The notes beneath the pieces were generated by a model. The model saw only the letters and a program-made list of their open reading frames with translations. It was not told the origin of the DNA and did no database searches. From Primula veris (Eukaryota; Streptophyta; Magnoliopsida; Ericales; Primulaceae): a DNA stretch of 64,000 nucleotides. The stretch is taken from the NCBI GenBank assembly GCA_963682055.1, contig OY821746.1, positions 7,289,992 to 7,353,991 on the forward strand. The letters run 5' to 3'. The position numbers and the translations under genes were made by a program. Positions 32,880 to 45,490 of the stretch are shown piece by piece (position 1 is the first letter of the stretch; every line of letters begins with the position of its first letter).

Positions 32880-33104
32880 TGTTGTAGAATATTATTGGAC
32901 TATTGGGCTTGTACTTTATGGGTCCAAGTGAGCTTATAACCCTACCCCTCTATCTATATAAAGAGGGTTAGGGGTCTTTTATTTTACATTCATTTATACA
33001 CATTCTGATTAATAAAGTATCCCTTATTGTTGTCTCTCATACATCTCTCTATATCTATACATATCTCTATATATATCTATAACGAGCTAATATGTCACAC
33101 AATA
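32880..33104 (+). repeat. 3' LTR of copia copy 1
   Basis: 225 bases with a TATATAAAGAGGG box. The final CACACAACA has mutated to CACACAATA. Confidence 0.9.
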
Positions 33105-33339
33105 ATTTTTCAATTTTTCATAATCATTATACATTCTGCAGACAGCGTCCGCTTCCTTATTGCCTTCGTTATTTATTTTTATTAGCAAATTTTAATTCAT
33201 TCTGTAAGCCAAGGCTCTTGCGGATGTTAAACTGCATTACTCTATCCGTAATTCGATTACAATTAAATACCTTAGATGTTTTCAAAAACTAAGGTAGAAT
33301 TAAAAAAAAAAAAAACTTCCAAGGATAAGGTTACTTTTA

Positions 33340-34230
33340 TATTAAGGTAAATTATTCCTTTTAAGGAATAAGATGGTAATTCCATTAGCATAACGTTTGG
33401 TTTCTTACTTGTATCTTCGGTGACATCCGATAAAATTGGAACGATATAGAGTAGAGTATCATGGTCTCTCTAGTAAGGATGACACACACAAATCGGGAAA
33501 TTGTTACTTACTTTCTTTAAATGAATTAATCAAGCCTTTCTTCTATATTTTGCCTTTTCATTTGACTTTGACGTGCATTTATTTGGTTTCCCAAATCTCA
33601 ATCAATTGTCTTATCGTTCTTAATTTAGACCTTTAAATGAGATTAACCGATGTTTACCCTTGTGATGATAAATAACCCTCCTACTGGAGGTGACGTCTCT
33701 ACTGCAAGTTGTGTGTTAAGGCCCTTAAACACGAACCACTTGTTCCGACTCTTGTTCAGAGTTCTGATAGAGAAACATCTTATACTTTGCAAGCAAACGA
33801 AAGATTGAAGAGACAATTCACGACGCACTCCTAGTTTTAAGTTTTAACTAGTTTATACAGTATACATGTTAATTTGTAGTTCTACATGCTAGGTTAACAA
33901 AATAAGAAGGGATTTTATACTTGCGCATCACATTGTTTTTATCTATTTTAAACTAAACATCTACCTAAATCTTAATAATGTATAATCGCTCTACCTTAAT
34001 AATGTATAATTGATTTGTTTATTTTAATGAAACCAACTTTTTATTTAAAAAAATGGGAAAAGAATCATGCCATCTTACAAGCTAAACCACTAGACAAGTG
34101 TTACAACCCCTGTTACCTGGAACATTATATAATTACGAAATGAATCAACTGAAGAATTTGATATCCTTTTCCATTTATAAAAAAGAAGATAAGGTTAACA
34201 AAATAAGAAGGGATTTTATAATAAAATAGA
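33340..34230 (+). repeat. Duplicated block, copy 2
   Basis: Counterpart of 17930-18780, without the Stowaway MITE. It lies directly downstream of the copia element and upstream of the DDI1 3' end. It has short extra stretches compared with copy 1, including a partial doubling of CTTAATAATGTATAAT. Confidence 0.85.
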
Positions 34231-34408
34231 GTACAATGTGTCAATGTGTTTGATCAGGCTTGTTTGAAGCCCAAAATGAATGCGAAAATAAAATAAAATA
34301 ATTCTTCCATTTTCTCTTTTTTTTTTCGTTTTCCTCTAAAGATAGTCGGTAGCTTTGAAGTAAGTAAACGATTATGATCGACAGAACACTAAGGTATTAA
34401 GAACCGTT

Positions 34409-37400
34409 TCAACTCCCAAAAAGATAACCAGCTGCTTGTTCTTCATTGCCATCAAAAAAGTTTAGAGCTTGTATTACAGCATTACGCTCAAATCCAAGCT
34501 CAACAAGCTTTGCTATTTTAGCTTCAAATTCAGCTCCCTGCAGAGAAAAAAAGTTACAAGTTAAAGAATCAGTTTGCTGGCAGGTCTCTGCATTTATTTG
34601 TCTCGCAATGAAAGTATCGAATACTAAGGAAAGCAAAACATCACGATTGAGGAAAATAAAGCAAGACGCAAACATGGGAAGAAAAAATATCACACCTGAG
34701 CTATTCTAGGAGCAGCAGCGCCTGCAATCAAAAAAGGGCAAACACAAGTTTAATACTCTCTTATTATAAGCAATTTTCAGGAAGAACAAATCAGAAGGTA
34801 ATATTGGAAAAATGTTTCTTAAGATACAGATAAACAATGTCCACATATAGTATGGACTTGATGAATGTTAAACAAACATCAATAAAAACCTCAAACGCAA
34901 CAGAAAAGAAAAAAGACATCTTGGATTTTGGCATCTGTATTTATAATTTATATTCTCATAAAGTCAATAGAGGGAATCCAAACATACCAGAAGAATGGCT
35001 AGCAGTCTGGGAATTGCTGCTTGCTTTCGTTCCCGATGCAGCCTTAGGAAAACACAAATATATTGTCAAGCTTAGACCAATGAGTATATAGTATGCCAAT
35101 GATGTATCAGCTTTCTAAAGAAAACAGGAAATAGTCTTCTTGCAAATGCTTTGCCACAATATCATTTATACAACTCATACAATGAGTAATATCCTTACCG
35201 GGGATCCAGATCCGGATGCTTTCTTTGAGTGTTTCCCGTCATCTAGATAACTTGGCGGAATGTCTTTTTCTGCAACATAACACATGGTTTTCTTAAATAT
35301 TCTCGCAAGAAATAAACCAAGCGCCAAATAAAGGCCTTGGCGAATAGTGAATAAATAGGTCAAAAATACTAATGAAAGAATTAAGAGCACTAAAAAGATA
35401 CCGTGTAAAAAAGGTACAGAAACCTCTCCTCCACCCACTCTTAAGAGATTATCCTTCAAATCAATCATGCACTGCAATCAGAGGTTAGGAGTCATAAATA
35501 ACAAAAACGAAAGAAACTTGAGCAACATACGTAAAATATATATGTTGTTACCTGGTGCTTACGAAGCATATCCAGACCGAAAAGGAAATCCATATTTGGA
35601 GAATCCAATACCAAGAAGGAACAAGGGTAATATACACTTCCAATCTGAAGATTCACAAAAGAAGGCGAGACAGATATAATTTATGGTTGAGAAATTGCTA
35701 AATATATTTCTATGCAACGGTCCAGTGACAGATATGCTACAATACATTCCAATATTTTAAATATTAATACCTTGATTGAGGCAACATGAATTCGGCCTAA
35801 TATCTCTGTCTGACCAACACCATGAGCCATTCCCTTATATCTCTGATCCATAAGCCTCAACAATCTGAAGCAAACACAAAAACAGTTACCTATAAACAAA
35901 ATACCAATATAGAACGGCTATGAAGTTCAACTGAATTAACAAAAAACACAGTAGACCCAATTTAGGACACTGCCCACTTCTAATAGGCTTTTAAAATGGA
36001 ATGAAAATACTTGTAATCTGTGTTCTTTGTGCAAAAAAGTTACTGAGGCTTGAACCACTTGTTTTTTTTTATTGCACTATTTCTAAAAGATTTATTTGAA
36101 CCAAGGTAAGCTGGTTTTTATAACCCAAATGACTGGTCGGCACTGGCATCAAAAAAAAAGTATGATCGCTTCTCAACCTACCTAGTGTGGAGGGAAAAAA
36201 ATTCTGACATTTCCTCCACTTTACATCTTATGGATTTTATGAATGTCGCTAAACTCAAAATGTTGCAAGATTGCTAATAATATAAGAAATATGTTCCTTG
36301 TGAGTAATCTAGGATTTAATCAAAAGCTTTAAAATGAGCTCTTTACTTGTGTGGTGGAGACGGGTTTTGTAAATTTGTGGCTCTGTTGTGAATTTTCTCA
36401 GAATAAGGCTTGGTACGGTCGGAGTTTTACTATTACTATTTTTTAGTAAATATGGACGCACCTCAAGGAGCAAACTCGATCTGATTAAGTAAGGATAAAT
36501 TAACAAAACATACTACTTTTTAAACTAAATTACCAAAAACATACACTTACAACTTTAACTATCAAAAACATACCAAACAAATTTAAATTTAATGTTGTTT
36601 ATTCTTTTTTCTTTATCTCTCTCTCATCTTACTCTCTCTCTCCTCAATTCTTCTTTCTCACCAATTCTTCTCTGTATCTCTTCATTCTTCTCTCTCACCA
36701 ATTTTTCTCTTTATCTCTCTCTGATCTTCCTCTCTCTCTCTCATCCATTCTTCTATGTATCTTTCTTTAATATCCCACTCTATCTCTCTCCCTTCCTCCA
36801 CCACGAAAACCCGCCACTAACTACCGAACACCATCTACATTATATAGATATCCATATACATATAAATACAGATATATACATACGTAATACACAAATATTA
36901 CACTATTTGATACCCCGTAATATATGAAAAATATATGAAATTGTTGAGATTGTTTTCTATTTATTGAGTTTTGAGACTATCGTAAACATTGTGGGTTTCA
37001 AGTTGAAAGAAAAGAATCCATATGTACAATATTGAGAGAAATTCATATGTAGGGTATGAAGTTTTGAAATTAGGGTATGAAGTTTTGAAATTAGGGTATG
37101 AAGTTTTTGAAATTAGGGTATGAAGTTTTGAAATTAGGGTATGAAGTTTTAAAATTAGGGTATGACGTTTTATAATTAGGATATGCATATTTTGTGAGTT
37201 TTTAATCATTTTTAGAGAGAGATGGGTGATTAGCACGTGTTAGAAAGAGGTGCGATTAGAGAGAGAGACTTGCGGTTAGAGAGAGATAGGTTAGATTATG
37301 GTTTGATTAGAATTAGAAAAATAATAAGTATATATAGGTATGTTTTTGGTAATTTAACTTTTGAGGGTATGTTTTTGGTAATATAATAGAGGTAGGGTAT

Positions 37401-40400
37401 GTTTTTGTTAAATGCCCCTTTAAGTAATTTGTTGTCCTTTAAGTCCTTACTATTAGAAACTCCGCCTTATAGACAGGATTTGTTTCTGGTTTTTTAAGAA
37501 GCCTAAACGGTGTTTACACCAGTGAGAGATGTCTACGAAGAGATTTCCTACCTTGTTTTAAGCTAAATATAAGTCAGAGTTTGGCCGGAGTAGCCCAGTA
37601 ACAGCACTAGGTACAATAGGTGCTATGTGCTATCAGTTAAGGTTAATCTGTGCTCTTAGTTACCATATAGCAACTGCTGACTGAGGTTTGGCCTCTTTAT
37701 TTGCATCTACTAGCCTAGTATGAAGAAGTTATTTTTGTTAATATCTGTATTTATTTCTGCTACAGAAATTTTGTATTCCTACAAAAGTCTTCCATATATA
37801 TGCGGATTAATTAGTCATGTATCACAAAGGTTTTTAAAATTGCTAGGCAGATTAAAGGCGGAGAGGTGGAGCCCTGGGGCCTAAACAGGTCATGGGCTGG
37901 CAAAACATATTTTGGCCTTTTTATTAGTTCTTTTCCTGGATTTTCATGCAATAGACATGTTTTGACATATGAAAAAATAGTTAAACTAAGTGTTTGCCGT
38001 CTATTAAGCTATCACCATATAATCGAAGTTTACGAAAGCTATAATAACAGCATTCCAACAGTGATAGCAGTCGAATGCAAAAAGATAAAAATAAAAAATC
38101 ATGTATTTAAAGACAAACTTGAAGTGCGAATATTAATCCAAGATCAACCTATTATTTAAACTAGTCATTGTTTGCTTTATTTTTAAACAAACATATTATG
38201 ACCGGGACATGTAAATTTATCGACTGTTAAAAAGAAAACAAATAACTCACCCACACTTCTCAGCACAGGTTTTTGAAATAATTGTTGACTGAGCTCCGCT
38301 GTCAACAAAGGCCTGTCAAAGAGTGAGTACAAAGTACCATGATCATTAAATGCAGAGGAGGATACAAAACAAATGACCAACTTAGTTCTTAAAACGGGGT
38401 AGTAAGCCATAAACACTAGTTTCACTAAAACAACTTACAAATGTAGTGTATTCCATGACTTAAAAAAAACATCTATCTAGTGTGATGTATGGAATATACG
38501 CCACATGTAGGGCGTTACAGTATTGTATTTTTTATTTATTTATTTTTTTTTGAAAGTGCGTTACAGCATTGTAATTAACTGGATTTTTAAGTGACAGATG
38601 CCTTATAATTAGAAAAGATGGACAGTCAAACCAATTGCACGATTCATTAAAGTCCGAAGAAATAGGGTCCACAGTGACATTTTTATGAAGCGAGTCCTAT
38701 TTATTTTCAGATCCTGATAAGGTTTCGAACAATGAATATGTAGAATAGTATTCGTTTTCAATTTGAGTATGTTTTTCTCTTTTCCATGAAATGGAAGCAT
38801 GTTCTTAATGTAATCTAACATCAAGAAACTGGTAGATACAAACAATTGCTTTAAACTGATAGCAGTTGTGATAAAACAGACAAGGTATATCCTACTATTA
38901 GATCCTGGAAAAGTTCAGGCATGTTTAATGGCAAGACTGAATTTAAAACCATGGGACTGTTGGGATAAATACATGATTGAAGTAACTCTTTAATTTATTA
39001 AATATATTGGACGTGACTTTACTAACCAACGCTAAAAGCCTATAATAGACAAGAACGTCTCGCTAGCACTAAAAAAGATCAGAAAGCTGTATGCCCAGAG
39101 CTAAAACATGGACATTCTATGAGGTACATACCCATTGATAAAAATATGAGTACATAACCGTGCTTCACTAAGATGTACCTATTTCTATACTTGTCTTTTT
39201 GGAGGCTGCGCCTGCTATTGTCAACTCTAAGTGCGAAAAAAAAGCAATACAGAGTTTAAAAGAAAATGGTTTGCCTTAAAGAATAAATAATAGGCTAATT
39301 GCACGATGACTAATAGGACTTTTATAAAATGATCTTAAATGCTTTTTAACAATTAGAAGATGGTAAAGGGTCATGTGGGATATAAGATTCTCATCATCGT
39401 TTTTCATACCATAACACCCTTTGGGTTGTAGGTGGCATAGATCACAGCATAAAGAGTCGAAAATTCGAGATAATAAAATGCTAATCACAAAGAAAATGTA
39501 CTACCTTCAAGGGGACACCATTTACTTCCATGTCAACATACAGCATTACCTGAATAACCACATTAAGGACTCAGGTCTAAATTACTAAATGTAAGATCAG
39601 GAAAAAAAACAGATATATGGAGAACTAGAGATTCTACATGTCCAAGGTTTTATACGTACCACCCTTGCGAAAGCTTCGGGATTGTGCTCTAGAGCAGCTT
39701 CCCAGTTTTCATCAATACCTTTCTGCAATGTAGTAACAAGGAAAAAAGGAAAAAGAAAAGTTCTTAGTGCAAAGGTACAAGAACAAAGAAAATAATTGTA
39801 GCCTGTAATTTGCACTAGAAGGAAACATAAAATTAAGGTTGAATCGCAAAAGATTTTACAGACAAATTCAAGCAAGATACTCTGGATTTAGAAACTTTAT
39901 TGAAAGGGACTTCTGATGCTTTTACCAGCTAAACCTTATGCTACCCTGCATATGGTCAACTAACCTGCCGAATCGCAGCTTCAATTTTCTTTTGTGCTTC
40001 TACATCAAAAGGGTCAGCATACATAAGTGCCTAGTTTGCAAATTCAACAAAACAATGTCAATAGCTAACTATGAAATTGCCATAAAATATTCACATAAGA
40101 GTAAAACTAATAGGACTTACTAGCTCTTCTTCCTTCTGACGTTGAAGTTCAGATCTTTGACGGTTACGCCCACGTAAAATATCCTGAAGTTTATTAAGGT
40201 CGTTCCCAAGAAGAGCTTGAGCAAGTTCAGGATCACTCTGCAATTAAACCAAAATCATAGCAGCAAAGACATAATAATTGTTTCAAAATGAAATTAGAAC
40301 TAGAATAAAAAAGTATATAAAAAAAAGCGATTCTTGGTCCAGGAGAGTTTACTAGGCTAGTAGCAATGACACTAAATACCTGAAACAGTCGTGCCATGGT

Positions 40401-42272
40401 ATTAGTATCGTTACGGATTTGTTGCTGGAAGGCAGCTGGGTTAACAGCAGATCCATCTGGATTAAGTCCCAAGTCATTGGTTGGGGCTCTGAAATATTGT
40501 GCGCATAAAAGTAAGCAAAAAGGGAATGAAAAGTAAATAAGCAAACCAGTCCAAATATTACACCTTAATAAAAGACTGAAACAACACGAATTGGGTTTTG
40601 GCACAGCAGCTTAAAGTTGGAGTGAAGTGGTAGCACGAGAAAAAATAAGAAAGAAACCAGTTTAGAGCTTCAAATGCGAACTTTGACCGTTATTAACATG
40701 CTGGTCTATCTGAGGATGCTAAAAGAAAATGATAATAACCACAACTCGAGTGTGAACAGCTAAAATCAAAGTTTTTACTGAGATTCACAATGGTGGCTTT
40801 GAGAGTGCGTTACAATGTAAAACATTATGATATTTCTCTAAAATATATATAACTTAATCATCTAATTTGATTACACCTCTTTGTGCTGCTTTCTAGGTTG
40901 TTAAAGCTAGTCCAGTTCACTCTTTCACACTCATACACACCACATTAGAGAGAGAGGGGGGAGATAAGATATTCAGCATTAATTAAAACCTAGTTCTATA
41001 TAAGCATAAGTCACAGGATAACGACAACTCGACTAACCTCGAATCTTTATGGTCCTATCTGCTAACATCTTCAATTTCAGTTTCGATTTTTGTTTTCTAA
41101 GTTCTTCCACAGAAGCACATGGAAATAGAAAACGCATTTGTTGGCACTTGTTTACTTCCAACTCAAAGACAAATCTTGGCGATCTCGTTATTCCAAACTT
41201 CTCCGAAATCCATTCGAAATTTTATGACACAAAAACTTAGCATAAACTAACACAAGCCAAAAAGCACGCACTCCCTATCAATTTTCTAATTTTGAAAAAT
41301 ATCTCGAAACTGAAAGCCAAAATGTTACCAAGCAGTACCCTTAAATTTCAATATCTCTACATGCAAAACCTTGACCCAGAGTTATACACTGATAAGCAAC
41401 AAAATACAAAATTACGCAGCTCAATCTAACGAATACATACAGCTTGTTTGGTTGCAATGAACAAACCCGACTAAACTTTTTTTTCTCTAATAAGTAGACT
41501 TGTATTTGGTTGGTCAGATAAAAATCTGATCTTTTTAATTTTATGTCCAGAAAAAGGCTAGCTTTAACTGTAATGATTCCACCCTCTAAAACGCTACATT
41601 ATTTACTCGTAAATGCATCGAAACAAGCTCATAACCAGCTCATAATCAAATGAAATATTCTGAAATAATTACCTAGTTGACGAAGAACCCAAAAGCATCA
41701 TAACTAAGTCCCCGTCAGCAACACCGACAACACTAAGTTTCTCACCATTTTTCATCTCTTTTCCATTAAAAAGCAACTGCTGCTGTTGAATTGACACTTG
41801 GGTCTACCCAAATAACAAAATCAAAAAACACATCTATATATACTATATCTATATACTAATATAGTAATATATATTATACAAGTTTAACTGTATAAGTTAA
41901 ATTATCAAGATAATCATGAATTTAATCATTACCTCAACTTCAAGCAAGGCTTTCAGATTCTCCACCTGCATATATACATACATACATTTATAAATTATAA
42001 TCACTAATAATAATAATTTTATTTGAAAATAAAGGAAAATGCCAACTAATCAAAGCTGAAACCTTTTTCAAGACAAAAAAAAGGTTAATTTTTATATAAA
42101 TCCTAACCAGGTACTACCAAGATGAAATTGCCCAAAAAAATCCAGAATTTAAAAAAAAAAAAATATAAAAAAATAAAGTGTAGGAGAGAGGAAGTGGGTA
42201 AAATACGGATTCATCTCGATCGACTTCAAGAGTAACGATCTGTTCATCTGGAGTCATCACTGTGATCTTCAT
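34409..42272 (-). CDS. DDI1: DNA-damage inducible protein 1 homologue (DDI1)
   Basis: Sixteen exons join in frame to 409 residues, close to the plant DDI1 length. Exons: 42207-42272, 41933-41965, 41673-41803, 40380-40488, 40121-40237, 39965-40030, 39660-39722, 39505-39549, 38251-38312, 35771-35864, 35552-35644, 35402-35471, 35199-35269, 34988-35042, 34696-34721, 34409-34537. All introns are GT/AG. The N-terminal ubiquitin-like domain (MKITVMTPDEQIVTLEV, LLFNGKEM) is followed by the helical middle (LAQALLGNDLNKLQDILR). Next is the retroviral-type aspartyl protease domain with active site AFVDSGAQSTIIS and the flap-side GMAHGVGQTEILGRIH. A UBA domain (FEAKIAKLVELGFERNAVIQAL) closes the protein. 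DDI1 shuttles ubiquitylated substrates to the proteasome and acts as a protease in stress responses. Intron 9 (35865-38250) carries a repeat insertion. No damage is seen. Confidence 0.95.
36500..37411. mobile_element. TIR element in DDI1 intron 9
   Basis: The left end TTAACAAAACATACTACTTT, with nearby ATTACCAAAAACATAC, mirrors the right end, whose reverse complement reads TTAACAAAAACATACCCTAC and ATTACCAAAAACATACC. The interior contains a CT-rich stretch (36600-36800) and the 22-bp tandem repeat. Non-coding. The superfamily is not determined. Confidence 0.55.
37050..37190. repeat. 21-22 bp tandem repeat
   Basis: Six to seven copies of GGGTATGAAGTTTTGAAATTA with single-base changes, inside the intronic TIR element. 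Confidence 0.9.
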
Positions 42273-42490
42273 CTTCTAATAATTTGGGTTTAATTTGGGT
42301 TTTTGATAAATATCTATTTAACTAATTTTCAGTGTGATTATATTATATATCTGAATATATCTTTACGTACTCTCAAAGTTTTCTAAATAGTAAATAGTAT
42401 TGTGTTTGACTTGTTTCACTTTAAAAGTTTTTTTTTCCATTTTTGTACACTGTATTATTATTAATTTTTAGGATTTTGTATATCATATTA
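42273..42490 (-). promoter_or_regulatory. DDI1 5' flank
   Basis: AT-rich presumed promoter and leader of DDI1. No single convincing TATA box. The MITE array begins about 220 bases upstream of the start codon and could influence it. Confidence 0.35.
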
Positions 42491-42903
42491 GCATCTACAA
42501 TGGTACTTATGTCTCTATTGTTAACTAAAACTGTTAGCTAACAATGCAATTTTGTTTCTCCATTAGTTGTGTTAAAGTGTGTCTTAACTTTATATATGTT
42601 AAAAACATTGTTAAATATAACAATCTTTTTAATTGTTATTACTTGATGACATGGCAAAAAAGTCTATTCACATCCACAATTAACTGTATTTCTCACGTAT
42701 ATCTTTTATATATCTTATTTTCTCTCAGCAGCTATTCATACTACTATATTTTGAATAATTAATTTTTAGTTAAAATAGATAACATTGTTAAAGTTAAAAC
42801 TAATATGGTGTTTAACTTAATATAGCTATGTGTAATTTAATAGATTTTTAAACGTGTCACTAGTTACCAATAAAAAAAAGTTAACAAAACTATTGTGGAT
42901 GCT
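42491..42903. mobile_element. MITE copy A
   Basis: About 413 bases, from GCATCTACAATGGTAC to ACTATTGTGGATGC, with complementary ends. Body strings CTATTGTTAACTAAAACTG and TAACAATCTTTTTAATTG recur in copy C. No transposase. Confidence 0.8.
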
Positions 42904-42914
42904 AATTTAATAAA

Positions 42915-43318
42915 GCATCCACAATACTTGTGTTAATTTTAACAATATTAACTTTGACACATCATCATTTATTTGCATGTTAAATGAGTGTAACTTAAAT
43001 TTAACATTCACATTAGTGTATTAACTTAACAAAATTATCTAATTTTAATTAAAATTAATTATTAATTCAAATATCATTAATTAGTCATTTTGTAAATTCC
43101 ACTAAAATAGTAATAATTGAAATAGAGTTCAGTTCAAATTAATGATATTTTGCCACATCATCAATTAACAAAATTAAAAATATTGTTATTTTAACAACTT
43201 TTTTTAACATCTATAAAGATAACACATGATTTAACATAACTAATGGATATAAAAAAAAATATTTTTAGCTAAATATTTTAGTTAACAATAGAGATAACAA
43301 CACTATTGTATATGCTCT
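42915..43318. mobile_element. MITE copy B (related subfamily, opposite orientation)
   Basis: From GCATCCACAATACTTGTG to AACACTATTGTATATGCTC. Read on the minus strand it shares termini and the GTTAACTAAAATA start with A and C but has a different interior. The interrupted MITE at 11001-12682 is its closest relative in this window. Confidence 0.8.
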
Positions 43319-43328
43319 TAGAATATTA

Positions 43329-43730
43329 GAGCATCTCCAATACAATAGTGTTGTTATATCTATTGTTAACTAAAAATGTTAGCTAACAATGCAATTTAGT
43401 TGTGTTAAAGTGTGTGTTAACTTTATAGATATTAAAAACATTGGTCAAAATAACAATCTTTTTAATTGTTATTACTTGATAATATGATAAAAAAAAATCT
43501 ATCCACATCCACAATTAACTGTTATTTCTCACGTATATTTTTTATATATCTACCATACTGCTATTTATTTTCTCTCAGCACCTATCCATAGTACTATATT
43601 TTGAATAATTAATTTTTAGTTAAAATAGATAACATTGTTAAAGTTAAAACTAAGTCATTTAATAAATTTTTAAATGATGACGTGTCAATAGTTAACAATA
43701 AAAAATTAATAAAACTATTGTGGATACTCT
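43329..43730. mobile_element. MITE copy C
   Basis: From GAGCATCTCCAATACAATAG to ACTATTGTGGATACTCT. Nearly the same as copy A in sequence and orientation. Confidence 0.8.
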
Positions 43731-43755
43731 TATTTAATTAGTACAACATATTATC

Positions 43756-44024
43756 ACTTTTCGGTGATTTTATATACTTCCGTCCAATAAAATAAAAAAA
43801 TCCGTCTAAAATAACATGTGCTAATGAATACTTCCTCATTATAGACTTCAAAATTTAAACCGGCATAATTAATATTTGGTATGGAAAAATAATGATAAGT
43901 TTGAGGTAAGTATGTAATATGGATCAGGTACAAATGATATTATGGAATAAAAAATATGGGTGTAATATGTGAAAGTCAAGTGGCGAAAATTATTATACGG
44001 AAGTGTATAAAATCACCGAAAAGT
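43756..44024. mobile_element. 269-bp MITE with 28-bp near-perfect TIRs
   Basis: Starts ACTTTTCGGTGATTTTATA and ends with its reverse complement (28 bases with one mismatch). The AT-rich interior is non-coding. It abuts MITE copy C. Confidence 0.85.
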
Positions 44025-45490
44025 TGTAGTATGGTATAATAATTAAATAATATGATAGTATGATATACAAAATCGTAAAAAGTCAATAATATAGTGTATA
44101 AAAATGTAAAAAAAAAAAAAGAAAAACCTTTATAATCCAAGCTAGTTACATGATCAATTAATATTTAATTGATTTAAAAGTTAAATGAATGTAACATGTA
44201 AGTAGTGTAATTTTAAATATAAATAAGTGGAATATTAAAATAAGTTGAAAAAGAACTTTAAATAGTCATGCGCCTTTGGCGTCACACTTAAAAGTGACAT
44301 TTGAGACCAAATATGTTTTTCAGTAAATTTTTAACGTTTGGTAAGGTTTTTTGTGCACAACTTTTTAATAAGTTTGGACATTTAAAAGTTCATTTGAAAA
44401 AAGTTAGGATTAACTGATCTTCAAAAGTGACTTGTGAAACAAACAAATAAATCAAACAATCACATTTCTCTAGGTATCTCAATTTTTATTTTATTTTATC
44501 TAAGTTAAATCAAAAGATAATATTATATAGAAAGAAATGATTAATTTCCAAAAATATGACTTGTTTTCAAAATTTTAATTATTTACAACAAAAAATTGAC
44601 TTGTTTTTGGAATACTGACTTATTTTGAACAAATTAATTATTTTTGATAAAAACCAATTTATTTTCAATAAGAGCAAATTATATTTGGAAAACTCATATC
44701 AGTAAAAGTAACCTATTTCTAACAAAAGTTACTGACTTTATTCAACGAATATGACTTACTTCAATAAGAGTGACTTGTTTTAAAAAACTTACAATAAAAA
44801 AAATATGACTTATTTTCAAATTTTTAATTATTAACAAAACAACTTATTTGTAACAAAAAGAACTCACTTTCGAAATAAATTTTTCTATTTATTTAAAATT
44901 GACTATTATTCATCGGATATGACTTAATTCAATAAAAGTAACTTATTTTCATAAAGATTGACGTTTTTTTCCTTCAAATTACTGACTTTTTAAATTTTGT
45001 TGGATTATATTATAAAATCATTGTTTTATCTGTTTTCTTATTTTATTGGATTGTAATAATGCTATATGATTTAGTTAACATTGAAATTGTGTATAAGTTA
45101 TTTTTAACTTATACACCAAACACTAGAGAAAATTTTTAAACACAAGAAGCACTAAGATAGTGACAATTATCAAATAATTTGTTAGCAATGGTTTTATTGA
45201 CTATTCAAATTATGTAATGTGTGTACAAATTACTTGAATCTATGAGTTTTTAAAAACAAAATTGTAATTGACTACAATCATTCGAATAATGCACGAATAA
45301 TAACACGTAACAAACTAATACTAACATAATTATAACTTGCACTACTAACTTGTATTACCTAGTACACTGATATTTACAACCAACAAAACTATTAATAATG
45401 AACTAAGTAGTAATAATTACGTAACTAGTAGTAATATGACATCATAGCACGTATCAACTACCCCACAAAATCAAACAAATTCCTACCCTC
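44025..45490. other. Intergenic with irregular ACTTATTTTCAATAA-type repeats
   Basis: 44560-45000 contains about a dozen loose copies of a GACTTATTTTC(A/G)AAT-like phrase without a fixed period. The rest is AT-rich. No gene was seen. Confidence 0.45.

Larger units (their letters stand above)
20920..33104 (+). mobile_element. Defective copia retrotransposon, copy 1 (with nested insertion)
   Basis: LTRs at 20920-21133 and 32880-33104 share TGTTGTAGAATATTAT, the TATA region and the end CTAATATGTCACACAA. The direct repeat ATTTT flanks it at 20915-20919 and 33105-33109. Without the nested element and its target repeat it is about 6.65 kb. Internal order is copia-like: gag remnant, an integrase/RT linker, RT, RNase H, then PPT (CAAAGGGGGAG, 32869-32879). 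All coding parts are interrupted or deleted; the RT segment around the catalytic YVDD is missing. The post-LTR primer region (CGTTATCGGCAC, 21134 on) is not the common initiator-Met acceptor-stem type. Copy 2 (54088-60744) shows the same defects. Confidence 0.9.

Noticed and set aside
37866..38159. 97-codon plus-strand frame in DDI1 intron 9
   Set aside because: Lies inside an intron of the opposite strand. No domain, no promoter, AT-driven composition.
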